From positions 989,001-1,053,000 of the forward strand of contig NZ_PNCO02000001.1 in assembly GCF_005886105.2 (NCBI RefSeq): a DNA stretch of 64,000 nt. The letters run 5' to 3'. Positions 25,994-39,069 of this stretch are shown here, piece after piece. This DNA is from Pseudoalteromonas galatheae. Its GTDB lineage: Bacteria > Pseudomonadota > Gammaproteobacteria > Enterobacterales > Alteromonadaceae. Both the position numbers and the translations under genes were made by a program. Each line of letters starts with the position of its first letter. Positions within the stretch are counted from its first letter, which is position 1. The notes beneath the pieces were generated by a model. That model had not been told where the DNA came from, did no database searches, and saw only the letters and a program-made list of their open reading frames with translations.

Positions 25994-27526
25994 ATGTGTG
26001 GTATCGTTGGGATAGTCGGAACATCTCCTGTTAATCAGGCGATTTATGACGGCTTAACTGTTTTGCAACACCGCGGCCAAGATGCGGCTGGCATTATTAC
26101 CATTGACAACAATACGTTTAGCTTACGAAAAGCAAACGGCTTAGTGAAAGACGTATTTCATACAAGACACATGAAACGCCTGCAGGGCAACATAGGTCTT
26201 GGTCATGTACGTTATCCTACAGCTGGTTCTTCAAGCTCAGCAGAAGCTCAACCTTTCTACGTAAACTCTCCATTTGGTATTGCCCTTGCGCACAACGGCA
26301 ACTTAACCAATGCAGAAAAATTAAAGGAGCGTTTGTTTACTCAAGCGCGTCGCCACGTTAATACTACGTCTGATTCAGAGATCCTGCTGAACATCTTAGC
26401 GCACGAGCTTGGCAAAACAGACAAGATGAAATTAGACGCGGAAGACATGTTTACGGCAGTAACTGAGGTTGTGTCTATTGTTTCTGGTGGTTACGCGAGT
26501 ATCGCGATGATCATCGGCCATGGTATTTTGGCATTTAGAGACCCTCACGGTATTCGTCCGCTTGTTTTCGGTAAGAAAGAAACTGAGCGTGGCATGGAAT
26601 ACATGTTCGCTTCAGAGAGTGTTGCATTGGCAACGGATGGCTTTGAGTTTGTGCGAGACGTTGCACCTGGTGAAGCTATTTACGTAACCGAAAATGGTGA
26701 GTTTTTCTCTCAGATCTGTGCTGCTAAAACGACGCTTGCACCTTGTATCTTCGAGTTCGTATATTTTGCTCGCCCAGATTCAAACATTGATAAGATGTCT
26801 GTTTATGCGACTCGCGTCAATATGGGTACCAAGCTCGGTGAGAAAATCGCGACAGAGTGGGGCGACAAAGATATCGACGTGGTTATTCCAATCCCTGAAA
26901 CATCATGTGATATCGCACTTGAAATTGCTTCCGTGCTAGGGCTTCCTTATCGCCAAGGGTTTGTTAAGAACCGCTACATTGGCCGTACTTTCATTATGCC
27001 TGGCCAAGAGCTGCGTAAAAAGTCTGTACGTCGTAAACTTAACGCAATTGACAGAGAGTTTGCAGGTAAGAATGTGCTGCTTGTCGACGACTCCATTGTG
27101 CGAGGCACAACATCAGCGCAAATCGTTGAAATGGCGCGTGAAGCGGGTGCGAAGAACGTATACTTTGCTTCAGCAGCACCAGAGGTAAGATTCCCGAACG
27201 TATATGGCATTGATATGCCTTCTGCATCAGAGCTGATCGCACATGGCCGTGAAGTGGAAGATATCAACGCAAGTATTGGCTCGGACGGTTTGATCTACCA
27301 ATCCCTAAGCGATTTGATTGCAGCTGTTGGTCAAGAAAATCCAGAGATCTCTCGTTTTGAAACCTCTGTATTTGATGGTCAATACATCACAGGTGATGTT
27401 GACCAAAACTACCTCAATCACATTGATGAGTTGCGCAACGACTCTGCAAAGTCTAATCGTGAAGCCGCGATGTCTGCTAGCCTTGAATTACATAACCAAG
27501 AAACAGAAAGCGCTGAAAGCGATTAA
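25994..27526 (+). CDS. purF: Amidophosphoribosyltransferase
   Basis: 510 residues. PurF makes phosphoribosylamine from PRPP and glutamine, the first committed step of purine synthesis. Cys2 of M-C-G-I-V-G-I-V-G is the glutaminase nucleophile after Met removal. The type-II glutamine amidotransferase domain (1 to about 230) includes R-Y-P-T-A-G and A-H-N-G-N-L-T-N. The C-terminal PRPP-binding loop is [13 protein letters not shown]. Length matches E. coli (505). GAGGAAATTTTT precedes the ATG. A strong terminator follows. Confidence 0.97.
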   Translation: MCGIVGIVGTSPVNQAIYDGLTVLQHRGQDAAGIITIDNNTFSLRKANGLVKDVFHTRHMKRLQGNIGLGHVRYPTAGSSSSAEAQPFYVNSPFGIALAHNGNLTNAEKLKERLFTQARRHVNTTSDSEILLNILAHELGKTDKMKLDAEDMFTAVTEVVSIVSGGYASIAMIIGHGILAFRDPHGIRPLVFGKKETERGMEYMFASESVALATDGFEFVRDVAPGEAIYVTENGEFFSQICAAKTTLAPCIFEFVYFARPDSNIDKMSVYATRVNMGTKLGEKIATEWGDKDIDVVIPIPETSCDIALEIASVLGLPYRQGFVKNRYIGRTFIMPGQELRKKSVRRKLNAIDREFAGKNVLLVDDSIVRGTTSAQIVEMAREAGAKNVYFASAAPEVRFPNVYGIDMPSASELIAHGREVEDINASIGSDGLIYQSLSDLIAAVGQENPEISRFETSVFDGQYITGDVDQNYLNHIDELRNDSAKSNREAAMSASLELHNQETESAESD

Positions 27527-27561
27527 ACTAGCTGATGATGTGATAGACATTACACCAAGAA

Positions 27562-27590
27562 AAAACCCAAGTTTCACTTGGGTTTTTTAA
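27562..27590. terminator. Rho-independent terminator after purF
   Basis: AAAACCCAAGT-TTC-ACTTGGGTTTT, an 11-bp perfect stem with a three-base loop, then TT. It starts 35 bases after the purF stop. The A-run on the other side lets it also act leftward. Confidence 0.9.
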
Positions 27591-27640
27591 TTTAATTTGA
27601 ACTCGGATCGATAAGGGATTTTAGTACTGCACTTTTGAGC

Positions 27641-27993
27641 TTAGTTCAACTTATCCCACCAACTAAGCTTTATTGTGCTTTTGACTGATAATGCGAACCC
27701 TACAGCTGAATTGTTGTAGATGTCGCTATGACCAGCTAACGTAAAGCACAGATGGTGATTACCGTAGCTAACGAAAGCAGCGTCATCTGATGCATCATAT
27801 CATTCAAAAACCTAATTCTCGGATTTCCCATCTCGAAACACACCATCAGAACCATCTTGCCGATAGCCCCAATCCGGAGTAGAAAGATAAACCTTTAGCG
27901 ATAGCTAATTAAGCGGTCCTTGTTTATAAAGCAATTGTCTTTTTGGATATCGGTGGTAGGAACTGAGAGCAGCTCACCTTCAATTCGTTTCAT
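27641..27993 (-). pseudogene. Decayed gene of unknown function between purF and barA
   Basis: Reading the minus strand from the ATG at 27993 gives MKRIEGELLSVPTTDIQKDN and on to RLISYR, then a stop. A one-base shift continues as KVYLSTPDWGYRQDGSDGVF followed by RDGKSEN, then in the same frame two stops (TAG, TGA) and a clean tail: DASDDAAFVSYGNHHLCFTL, then AGHSDIYNN, ending STIKLSWWDKLN and TAA at 27641-27643. The composition is protein-like throughout, so a gene of about 115 residues with a frameshift and two nonsense changes is the simplest reading. No family recognised. The rest of 27591-28186 holds nothing I can name. Confidence 0.55.
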
Positions 27994-28186
27994 GAGGATA
28001 TAATTATGAGCTTCTAGAGTGGGTGAGGTGTGTCACAAGACTTGAAAAAGTGCTGCTAGAAAGCGAAGTAAATCATCGGGAAACGTTGTCCTGTGTTAGG
28101 AGCTATATGCCACACTTCCAATCTATTCACTATTTCTATGGCTGTTTACATAAAAGTAGCGAATAGAATGAGTGCGAACATAACGA

Positions 28187-30952
28187 TTAGTTGGATTGTA
28201 TGGGCTTGGAATCAGACAATAATAAAGTGAGTCCATCAACGAGTTCGAATAACTCAGGTTCAATCTCACTGAGTGACTTTTCCCGTTTTAAGCTTGTTTC
28301 AATGGTCTCTGCTAATTTCTTGAGCGTCGGAACGCCAGTATAGCAACAAGCTCCGTGGAATTTATGCACTACTTTAAGTAGCGTAGGCATATCTTCTTCA
28401 TTTTGCGCAGATTCCAACTGCTGTAATGTTTCAGGTACACTGGAAAGCAACATATTGAGCATTTCTAATGCTAAATCGGGTTTGTTACCGGCACGCTGGA
28501 GCGCTAAATCCCAATCTAACATCTTACTATCAAACGGGGGCACACTATGCTGATGATTCTCTGTATTTTTTTGTCTCGAAACTGGAGAAGAAACGCTGTA
28601 ATCACAAATTATTTGCTTGAGCATGTCTTCATCAATAGGCTTAGTCATATAATTACTAAAGCCATCTTTAAGCAGCTGTTCCTTTTCGCCAGCAAGCGCA
28701 TGAGCGGTAACAGCGATGATGGGCGTGTCCTCATTTAAGGATGAATCTCTAATGCTTTTACAGGCACTGATCCCGTCCATAATAGGCATTTGAATATCCA
28801 TAAATATGAGGTCGTATTTTCTGGATTTACATAGACTCACCGCTTGAGCACCGTTATGTGCTGTATCAATTGCCTCTACTTGCTCATCTAGCAAAGTACA
28901 GATCAACTTCAGGTTAGCATCGTTATCGTCTGCAACGAGCACCTTCAGTGGTAGGCTTGCGGCTTCAATTTCGTTAGCACTCATGTCTGGATGGTCTAAA
29001 CGATAAGGTGCTGCAAGCATCTCACATAGCTTTCTGTGATTAAGTGGTTTGCTTAGACAGGCGTCTGCGCCACTGCCAATAAGCGCTTCACGCATATTGT
29101 GAGATACAGTATTAACCATTAGATATAAATAATCAGCAGAGCCGCGAGCTTGCTTGATATAACTTTTGACGGTTTGCATTTGATCGACGCTAGCCATAGA
29201 GCCGATTAAGCAAATATCGTAGTTAAAATCCTGTGCTAACGCAGTATCAAATTCTTCTTCGGTGATGCAGCGAGTCACCTGCATATCCCATGCTTGTAGC
29301 TGGGCGATAACCGCATAATGAGTGTGTTCTTGTGGTTCAAAATATAGAACGCGTTTATTTTCCAGCGGTTTACTTGGTAAATCGTCGTTGTAGAGACGGT
29401 TTGGCAGGGCAAAGACCGCATTAAATGAAAAACAGGTACCACTTCCTGGCGCGGAGTTAAGAGTAATACGACCACTCATCGCCTCCACAATATGCTTAGT
29501 GATGATAAGACCAAGACCTGTGCCCCCGAATTTGCGGGTGATACTGGTGTCAGCTTGAGCAAATGGCGTAAATAGCGCGTCCTGTTTATCTTGTGCAATA
29601 CCGACACCGGTATCACTAACAGAGACTAACAATGAGGACTGGGACTCATCCATCAAGCGATGATTTATATCTACTTTGACAGAGCCTTTTTCCGTAAACT
29701 TGATGGCGTTGCTGATAAGGTTAGTAAGTACCTGTTTAAATCGTGTCGGATCGCCAATTAAATTGTCAGGTACTTGGCGATTAACCGAAATCGAAAATTC
29801 TAACTGCTTGTCATGAGCGCTTGGTGCTAATAACGTCATGACTTCATTAACAGCGTCGCGCAATTCGAATTGAATATTCTCTAGCTCCATTGCCCCTGCT
29901 TCTAGCTTTGAGAAATCCAAGATGTCACTAATGATGGTTAGTAAGCTATTTGCAGACAACTCTATGGTATCTAGATAATCTTTTTGATGTTTGTTTAATG
30001 GTGTTTTATACAGTTGGCGAGTAAAGCCTATAACACCATTGAGTGGTGTTCTGAGTTCATGACTCATTTTAGCTAAAAAGTCAGATTTTACGCGGTTAGC
30101 ATCTTGTGCTTCTTTTTTGGCAATATTGAGCTGAATGTTTTGTGTTTCATACTGCTCCAAAGATTCGCGATAGTCACTAGTAGCTTGGTCAATGTGCTTT
30201 TGCATTTCGTCTTTTTGATTCGCCATTTTTCGACCAATAACAATCAAGCCTTGGCGCAATAGCTCAAATTCGCCTCGCATCGGCTCATTAATAGCGATGT
30301 CTTGTTTGCCCTCGTTGAGCTTGTCTGTGGCCAAAATCAAACTGGCAATTGGTTTGGTTAGCATGCGTGATAATCGCATAGCCAACATAACACTGAGTAA
30401 AAACGAGAAAATTATGACAATAGCACTCAAGATCAGTGCGCGTTGCTGCGATATTAGTGCTTGATCTTTACTGATCTCTACTACTAAAACTGCGAGTGTG
30501 GCAGGCTCTGCGCTATGCCAATCGGTTTTTTTGGCTAAATGGTTCTTAACCGGCGAATAAAACACAAAGGTATTTTTTAGTGTAGTGACTTCGGTGGTTT
30601 GTAACTTTTGTACTTCACCAAAATAATGTAATTTGTCGAACTCACTATGATAGTTACTAGTAAGAATGAGCTGATTTTGCTTATCAAACAACGCGATGCT
30701 TTTTACCAGTGGTGCGTGTTTATTGTGTGCTTGGCTTAAAATGCGGTGCAAGTGTGCTTTATCTTGCTTTTCTATTGGATATTCAACTGACATGGCCAGT
30801 GAATCTGCAATGCGATTTCCCTGACTTATCAGAATTTCCTCAAGCTCTACGTAGCGATTTATAGTAAAATAACCACCAAGTAGCAAGCCAACCAAAAGGG
30901 TTGGCAAAAGAGTGAGTAGTAAAATACTGTCACGCAGGTTTAATTTTGTCAT
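28187..30952 (-). CDS. barA: Hybrid sensor histidine kinase BarA
   Basis: 921 residues. Order of parts: membrane segment (about 9-30), periplasmic sensor region, second segment (about 172-195), HAMP, HisKA with phospho-His in S-H-E-L-R-T-P-L-N-G, HATPase with N-box N-L-I-S-N-A-I-K-F and G-box G-T-G-L-G-L, a degenerate receiver-like region (about 535-650), a true receiver (V-L-V-A-D-D-N-D-A-N, D-L-I-F-M-D-I-Q-M-P, K-P-I-D), and a C-terminal HPt (H-K-F-H-G-A-C). This tripartite design and the divergent rlmD-relA neighbour identify BarA, which signals through UvrY/GacA to CsrA-controlling small RNAs. Length matches E. coli (918). Confidence 0.94.
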   Translation of the reverse strand: MTKLNLRDSILLLTLLPTLLVGLLLGGYFTINRYVELEEILISQGNRIADSLAMSVEYPIEKQDKAHLHRILSQAHNKHAPLVKSIALFDKQNQLILTSNYHSEFDKLHYFGEVQKLQTTEVTTLKNTFVFYSPVKNHLAKKTDWHSAEPATLAVLVVEISKDQALISQQRALILSAIVIIFSFLLSVMLAMRLSRMLTKPIASLILATDKLNEGKQDIAINEPMRGEFELLRQGLIVIGRKMANQKDEMQKHIDQATSDYRESLEQYETQNIQLNIAKKEAQDANRVKSDFLAKMSHELRTPLNGVIGFTRQLYKTPLNKHQKDYLDTIELSANSLLTIISDILDFSKLEAGAMELENIQFELRDAVNEVMTLLAPSAHDKQLEFSISVNRQVPDNLIGDPTRFKQVLTNLISNAIKFTEKGSVKVDINHRLMDESQSSLLVSVSDTGVGIAQDKQDALFTPFAQADTSITRKFGGTGLGLIITKHIVEAMSGRITLNSAPGSGTCFSFNAVFALPNRLYNDDLPSKPLENKRVLYFEPQEHTHYAVIAQLQAWDMQVTRCITEEEFDTALAQDFNYDICLIGSMASVDQMQTVKSYIKQARGSADYLYLMVNTVSHNMREALIGSGADACLSKPLNHRKLCEMLAAPYRLDHPDMSANEIEAASLPLKVLVADDNDANLKLICTLLDEQVEAIDTAHNGAQAVSLCKSRKYDLIFMDIQMPIMDGISACKSIRDSSLNEDTPIIAVTAHALAGEKEQLLKDGFSNYMTKPIDEDMLKQIICDYSVSSPVSRQKNTENHQHSVPPFDSKMLDWDLALQRAGNKPDLALEMLNMLLSSVPETLQQLESAQNEEDMPTLLKVVHKFHGACCYTGVPTLKKLAETIETSLKREKSLSEIEPELFELVDGLTLLLSDSKPIQSN

Positions 30953-31030
30953 AGGGTCAAAAAAGTGCAGAGAAATCTGTAACTAAGATTATCTTTTACC
31001 GACGTGATAAGCAAACAAATGAGGAACCCA

Positions 31031-32350
31031 ATGGCACAGATTTTTCGTGCTAAGAAAGCTGCTAAGCCGTCAAAGCAAATAGAATTAAACATAGAATCAA
31101 TGGATCATCAGGGGAGAGGTGTTGCTCGACATGAAGGTAAAGTCTGCTTTGTGACAGGCGCCTTGACTGGAGAGCGAGTGAAGGCACAGGTTGTTCAGGC
31201 TAAGTCAAAACTGTTGGAAGCAAAGGTGACCAAAGTACTTAACGTCTCGAAAGAGCGTGTTAAGCCGTTTTGTCAGCATTACCAGCGGTGTGGTGGTTGT
31301 AGCTTGCAGCATCAGAGTGTTGATGGTCAGCTCAATGAAAAGCAACTGGCAGTTGAAAAGCTTTTTGCGCGTTTTGCCAACATTGAGCTGTTGCCTTGGC
31401 AAGTGCCGATCACCTCTGTGCCGCGCCACTATCGTCGGGCAGCACGATTGGCATGTATTTACGATAAACAAAGTAAAAATGTGAAACTCGGCTTTAGAGC
31501 GAGTCAGTCTAAGCAGATTGTTGAAATAGCGCAGTGTGACGTATTGGTGTCGCCTTTTGACCGTATTTTTAACAAGCTAAATGTGCTTGCGCAGTCACTA
31601 AGTGAATTTAAGCTAATCAGTCATATCCAACTTTGCCAAGCTGATAACCATAACTATGTACTGTGTCGTCATACAAAGCCGCTGTCCGCGTCGGCTCGTG
31701 AAGCGCTACAAAACGAGCTGGAAAATTGTCAGGTTGTGTTTGACGATGGTGAGGCAGATGTTGTGTATTCTCAGTTGCCGCACTATCACCTTAGTGAATT
31801 TGGCTTAACACTTGAATTCAAATTAAATAACTTTATTCAAGTGAATCAAACAGTAAATGAAGCCATGCTGCGTCAAGCAACAGGCTGGCTGCAACTTAGT
31901 AGCGATGAAAGTGTCCTCGATCTTTTCTGTGGGGTGGGAAATTTCTCATTGGTGCTCGCAAAACAAGCAAAAAATGTGATTGGTGTTGAAGGTGAAGCGC
32001 AATCGGTTGCAATGGCTCGACAAAATGCGCAAACTAATCAAATCAGTAATGTTCAGTTTCACTGCTTTGATCTAACCCAGTCGATAACAGAGGCTGCTTG
32101 GTTCGATACAAATTTGGATGTGTTAGTACTGGATCCATCAAGGCCTGGCGCACTTGAGGTACTACAGCAATTACCGTTAAAACAGTTTACGCGTATTTTA
32201 TACGTGTCATGCGACCCAGTGACGCTGGCTCGTGACGCTGCGGTGATAGTGCAGGCTGGCTTTGAACTAGAAAAGCTTGGGTTAATGAATATGTTTGTCC
32301 ACACTGGACATATCGAAACCATGGCGCTGTTTAAAAAGCAGTGTAAATAA
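31031..32350 (+). CDS. rlmD: 23S rRNA (uracil(1939)-C5)-methyltransferase
   Basis: 439 residues from ATG 31031, preceded by TGAGG 6 bases upstream and matching the family opening M-A-Q-x-(F/Y). RlmD (RumA) is a SAM- and Fe-S-dependent enzyme that methylates U1939 of 23S rRNA. An N-terminal TRAM domain is followed by the cluster-binding C-x5-C-G-G-C (C-Q-H-Y-Q-R-C-G-G-C). The C-terminal Rossmann core has D-L-F-C-G-V-G-N-F and the nucleophile Cys in V-S-C-D-P-V-T-L-A-R-D. It is divergent from barA and followed by relA. Confidence 0.94.
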   Translation: MAQIFRAKKAAKPSKQIELNIESMDHQGRGVARHEGKVCFVTGALTGERVKAQVVQAKSKLLEAKVTKVLNVSKERVKPFCQHYQRCGGCSLQHQSVDGQLNEKQLAVEKLFARFANIELLPWQVPITSVPRHYRRAARLACIYDKQSKNVKLGFRASQSKQIVEIAQCDVLVSPFDRIFNKLNVLAQSLSEFKLISHIQLCQADNHNYVLCRHTKPLSASAREALQNELENCQVVFDDGEADVVYSQLPHYHLSEFGLTLEFKLNNFIQVNQTVNEAMLRQATGWLQLSSDESVLDLFCGVGNFSLVLAKQAKNVIGVEGEAQSVAMARQNAQTNQISNVQFHCFDLTQSITEAAWFDTNLDVLVLDPSRPGALEVLQQLPLKQFTRILYVSCDPVTLARDAAVIVQAGFELEKLGLMNMFVHTGHIETMALFKKQCK

Positions 32351-32441
32351 TCAGAGCTCTGCTGCATTTTAGCTCGAGCTGCTGGTTAGATAATTTATCC
32401 GAAAATGAGGCGGGTAAATAATTTTAAGGAGGTATCAAAAC

Positions 32442-34595
32442 ATGGTTGCTACTCGGCAGTCGCATCAAACCACTTTGCCACTAGAGTTTGACGCGCGACT
32501 CACTATCTTAAACTTGTCTGAGGATCAAAGAGAATGGCTACAAAGAGCCTATGAACTCTGTCCTGTGGATGAGTCCACCGAGCATCTCAACAATGCCATC
32601 GAAATGGTAGAGATCCTTGCAGATTTAAATTTTGATAGCGAATCTCTAGCAACAGCGTTTTTAACTCCTTATTTTGTCGCTGGAAAGTTGTCCCTTGAGC
32701 AAGTAGAGGAAACGCTTGGCAAAAATATCTCCCTGCTTTTAAAAGGGGTGGAGAATATGGAAACTATTAGCACGTTGGCACACCAAAGCTCGGGTAGGGT
32801 ACAAGTTGATAATATCCGCCGTATGTTACTCGCTATGGTGGAAGATGTGCGTGCCGTAGTGATTAAACTTGCTGAGCAAATCTGCCATTTGCGTGCGGTT
32901 AAGAAAGCATCGGAAGAAGAAAGAGTTGTTGCTGCAAAAGCCGCTGCCAACATTTTTGCGCCACTTGCGAACCGTTTGGGGATTGGCCAATTAAAATGGG
33001 AACTTGAAGACCTCTCGTTCCGTTATTTGCATCCTGATACGTATAAGTCTATTGCCAAGAAGCTTTCTGATAAGCGCTTAGACCGCGAAGCTTATATGGA
33101 AAATATGGTTAATTCGGTGGCACAAAAACTTGCGGATGCGGGCATTAAAGCGCAGGTCTACGGTCGCCCTAAGCATATTTTCAGCATTTATAAAAAAATG
33201 GCGCAGAAAAGCTATGAATTCGAACAGTTGTTCGACATTCGCGCGATGCGTGTGGTGGTAGATGAAATTCAAGATTGCTACGCTGCTTTGGGTATTGTGC
33301 ACACCAGTTGGCGGCATTTAAACAAAGAGTTTGACGACTATATTGCTACGCCTAAGCAAAACGGCTATCAGTCTATCCACACCGTGGTATTTGGTCCTGA
33401 GGGCAAAACGGTAGAAATTCAAATCCGCACCGAGGCTATGCATCGAGATGCAGAGCTTGGGGTAGCGGCACATTGGATGTACAAAGAAGGTGCATTACCG
33501 GGCAGAAATTCAGGATACGAGCAAAAAATTAGCTGGCTACGCAAATTGTTGCAGTGGCAAGAAGAAGTGGTAGATGGCAGTGAAATAGCAGATGAGCTGA
33601 AGAATCAGGTTGTCGAGGACCGCGTTTATGTATTCACGCCCAAGGGCGATATCTTTGATTTGCCGTTAGGCTCGACGCCACTCGACTTTGCTTACTACAT
33701 TCATTCAAATGTTGGGCATCGGTGCATTGGTGCAAAAGTGTTTGGTAAGATAGTACCTTTCACTTACACATTGCGCACAGGCGATCAGGTAGAGATTCTT
33801 ACCCAAAAAAATGCTTCACCAAGTCGTGATTGGTTAAATCCGTCGCTGGGGTATATCCATTCTTCAAGAGCACGTAGCAAGATCCATCACTGGTTTAAGC
33901 AGCAAGATAGAGACAAAAACCTCCAAGCGGGCAAGGAAATTTTAGATAGCCATCTGCAAAAACTAGACATTACCTATAAAGATTTAGAGCCCGCCATTGA
34001 TCGCTTTAACTTTAAAGAACTCGACGATCTAATGGTGGCAATTGGTGCTGGTGATATTCGTATCAATCAATTCCTGAACTATGTACAGGATAAACCTGAG
34101 GATACACCTAAGTTAAAAATCTCCTCACCAAAACACAGTAAAGGCGACAAAAACGCAGTGGTCGTTGATGGTGTTGGCAGCTTGATGAGCCATATGGCGA
34201 AATGCTGTGAGCCAGTACCGGGTGATGAAATTGTGGGTTATATCACGCAAGGGCGAGGTATCGCTGTACACCGCTCCGACTGCGAGTCATTCGCTCATAT
34301 TACAGATATACATCCAGAGCGAGAGATTGCGGTCAGTTGGTCTGAAGATGTAAAAGCATCATATTCCATTACATTAAAAATTGAAGCGCACGATCGTCAG
34401 GGACTGATCCGAGATATTAGTTCAGTACTTGCCAATGAAAAGGTCAACGTGCTCAATATGAATGTACAGACACAAGATGATAAAAATGTGGCGGTATTTA
34501 TGATGAAGGTTGAGGTAGATGATCTTTCCGCTATGCACCGCTTGCTGACTAAATTGATGCAAATAGAAGGTGTTTTTGATGCCAAACGACTCTAA
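32442..34595 (+). CDS. relA: GTP pyrophosphokinase RelA ((p)ppGpp synthetase)
   Basis: 717 residues. The N-terminal pseudo-hydrolase domain lacks the H-D-x-x-E-D residues of SpoT (here A-F-L-T-P-Y), which marks it as RelA. The synthetase domain has R-P-K-H-I-F-S-I-Y-K-K-M and Y-A-A-L-G-I-V-H, with the catalytic E-D-style motif replaced as expected in V-E-I-Q-I-R-T. A TGS domain (D-R-V-Y-V-F-T-P-K-G-D-I) and C-terminal zinc-finger/ACT domains follow. RelA makes ppGpp at stalled ribosomes when uncharged tRNA is in the A site. The ribosome site is a strong AAGGAGG. Its end overlaps mazG. Confidence 0.95.
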   Translation: MVATRQSHQTTLPLEFDARLTILNLSEDQREWLQRAYELCPVDESTEHLNNAIEMVEILADLNFDSESLATAFLTPYFVAGKLSLEQVEETLGKNISLLLKGVENMETISTLAHQSSGRVQVDNIRRMLLAMVEDVRAVVIKLAEQICHLRAVKKASEEERVVAAKAAANIFAPLANRLGIGQLKWELEDLSFRYLHPDTYKSIAKKLSDKRLDREAYMENMVNSVAQKLADAGIKAQVYGRPKHIFSIYKKMAQKSYEFEQLFDIRAMRVVVDEIQDCYAALGIVHTSWRHLNKEFDDYIATPKQNGYQSIHTVVFGPEGKTVEIQIRTEAMHRDAELGVAAHWMYKEGALPGRNSGYEQKISWLRKLLQWQEEVVDGSEIADELKNQVVEDRVYVFTPKGDIFDLPLGSTPLDFAYYIHSNVGHRCIGAKVFGKIVPFTYTLRTGDQVEILTQKNASPSRDWLNPSLGYIHSSRARSKIHHWFKQQDRDKNLQAGKEILDSHLQKLDITYKDLEPAIDRFNFKELDDLMVAIGAGDIRINQFLNYVQDKPEDTPKLKISSPKHSKGDKNAVVVDGVGSLMSHMAKCCEPVPGDEIVGYITQGRGIAVHRSDCESFAHITDIHPEREIAVSWSEDVKASYSITLKIEAHDRQGLIRDISSVLANEKVNVLNMNVQTQDDKNVAVFMMKVEVDDLSAMHRLLTKLMQIEGVFDAKRL

Positions 34596-35397
34596 GTGTT
34601 CTGCAACATTGGGTATAGAGCAACTGCTAGAAATTATGTCGCAGTTGCGTGACCCGAGCACTGGATGTGACTGGGACAAGAAGCAAACCTTTAAAACCAT
34701 TGTTCCTCATACTTTAGAAGAAGCGCACGAAGTTGCCGATGCTATCGAGCTGGGCGACTTTGCTCACTTAAAAGAAGAGTTGGGGGATTTGCTGTTCCAA
34801 GTGATTTTTTATGCTCAGCTTGGAAAAGAGCAGGGGTTGTTTGATTTTGCAGACATAGTGCAAACCCTCAATGACAAATTAGTGAGACGTCACCCTCATG
34901 TATTTGAAAAACAGGAAAACTTAAGCGAAGCCGAGCTTGAGCAGCAATGGCACGCCATTAAACAGCAAGAAAAACAGGGGCAAAAAAAAGGAACGTTCGC
35001 GGCGGATATCCCGAGCAGCCTGCCAGCATTATCAAAAGCCTACAAAACTCAAAAGCAGGCAGCTAAACTCGGATTTGACTGGCCAAGTTACCACGGTGCG
35101 TGGGATAAAGTGCAAGAGGAAGTCGCAGAGGTGAGCGAGGCACTGCAAGTCGATCCACTCTCTGAACATACTGCGGAAGAGGTCGGAGATTTGTTGTTTG
35201 CGACCGTGAATGTGAGCCGACATATAAAACGAGATCCGGAGCAGCTGCTACGTCAAGCCAATGAGAAATTTAAAAATCGCTTTGTGCAAGTAGAAGCTGT
35301 TCTGAATGAGTCCTCACTGTCACTTAAAGATGCGAACCTAGAGGAAATGGATGCTGCTTGGGAGACTGTGAAACGTCGTCAACGCAGTAAAAACTGA
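34579..35397 (+). CDS. mazG: Nucleoside triphosphate pyrophosphohydrolase MazG
   Basis: 272 residues from ATG 34579, overlapping relA by 17 bases and so translationally coupled. MazG hydrolyses NTPs to NMP and PPi and in E. coli modulates ppGpp effects. There are two MazG domains: first W-D-K-K-Q-T-F...E-E-A-H-E-V-A-D-A and E-E-L-G-D-L-L-F-Q, second E-E-V-A-E-V-S-E-A and E-E-V-G-D-L-L-F-A, each with the E-x2-E...E-x2-D metal-binding pattern. Length matches E. coli (263). A GTG three codons upstream is a less likely start. No mazEF toxin pair lies between relA and mazG, unlike E. coli. Confidence 0.93.
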   Translation: MPNDSKCSATLGIEQLLEIMSQLRDPSTGCDWDKKQTFKTIVPHTLEEAHEVADAIELGDFAHLKEELGDLLFQVIFYAQLGKEQGLFDFADIVQTLNDKLVRRHPHVFEKQENLSEAELEQQWHAIKQQEKQGQKKGTFAADIPSSLPALSKAYKTQKQAAKLGFDWPSYHGAWDKVQEEVAEVSEALQVDPLSEHTAEEVGDLLFATVNVSRHIKRDPEQLLRQANEKFKNRFVQVEAVLNESSLSLKDANLEEMDAAWETVKRRQRSKN

Positions 35398-35461
35398 GAC
35401 CGATTTTACTTTTGGGTCGTTAATGAAAACGACCTCGTGATAAAATATATTACCGCTCTAA

Positions 35462-37195
<1,734 letters not shown>

Positions 37196-37200
37196 TAAGA

Positions 37201-37228
37201 AAAAGCCGTGCTCTTGCACGGCTTTTTT
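37201..37228 (+). terminator. Rho-independent terminator after pyrG
   Basis: AAAAGCCGTGC-TCTT-GCACGGCTTTT with two further T, starting 6 bases after the pyrG stop. It separates pyrG from eno, which therefore needs its own promoter in the following 200 bases. Confidence 0.92.
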
Positions 37229-37359
37229 GTTGCAGAAGGTTTTGCAATAGGCGCTAATTATAGTGTTTATCGCCAAACTTTTTCTTATCTGCCAGCGCGT
37301 CAATGTGATACGTGTAAATTCTTCACTTTGCGAAGCCGCAGAGATAAGGCAAACTTTAA

Positions 37360-38730
<1,371 letters not shown>

Positions 38731-38753
38731 TTAGCATTACTTGATGTATTGTA

Positions 38754-38782
38754 AAAACGCCAGTTTAGCTACTGGCGTTTTT
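38754..38782. terminator. Bidirectional terminator between eno and the minus-strand peptide frame
   Basis: AAAACGCCAGT-TTAGCT-ACTGGCGTTTT, then T, begins 24 bases after the eno stop. On the minus strand it ends in a T run directly after the stop of the candidate peptide (38788), so it can serve both. Confidence 0.9.
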
Positions 38783-38787
38783 TACTG

Positions 38788-38977
38788 CTAGCGGTCGTCA
38801 CCCCAAATTTCACAATTTGCTTGGCCATTTCTAAATGTCCAACAGACTTGAAGTGAATTACAAGCATCACCCATCGTCGCAGGACCATTACTCCCAGCAA
38901 TAGCCGGCGTTATTTTAGTCACAAGTGTTTTGTTCACACTAAGTTCTTTAATCGATTTTTTTGAGCTTTAATTTCAC
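38788..38977 (-). pseudogene. Candidate small peptide gene, frameshifted in an A7 run
   Basis: From a GTG at 38977 (AAGGAAAGGACA just upstream) the minus strand reads MKLKLKK, then shifts frame at a run of seven A. With six A it continues SIKELSVNKTLVTKITPAIA, then GSNGPATMGDACNSLQVCWT, then FRNGQANCEIWGDDR and TAG, 62 residues. The basic, lysine-rich start, the T-P-x-I-A-G segment and a Cys-containing tail (three Cys) resemble small leader-plus-core peptide families I associate with Pseudoalteromonas; that resemblance is from memory. A TATAAA box lies about 50 bases upstream, and a terminator follows the stop. It may be a sequencing error or a real loss. Confidence 0.4.
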
Positions 38978-39069
38978 TGTCCTTTCCTTCTATAAAAATA
39001 CCAATCAAATCTACACAAGGTGTCGGTTGTTTTATACTTGTACTTTTGTGTGATAAATGAACAGTGGTT

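Noticed and set aside
32442..35397. mazEF toxin-antitoxin between relA and mazG as in E. coli
   Set aside because: mazG overlaps relA directly; no room for the pair.
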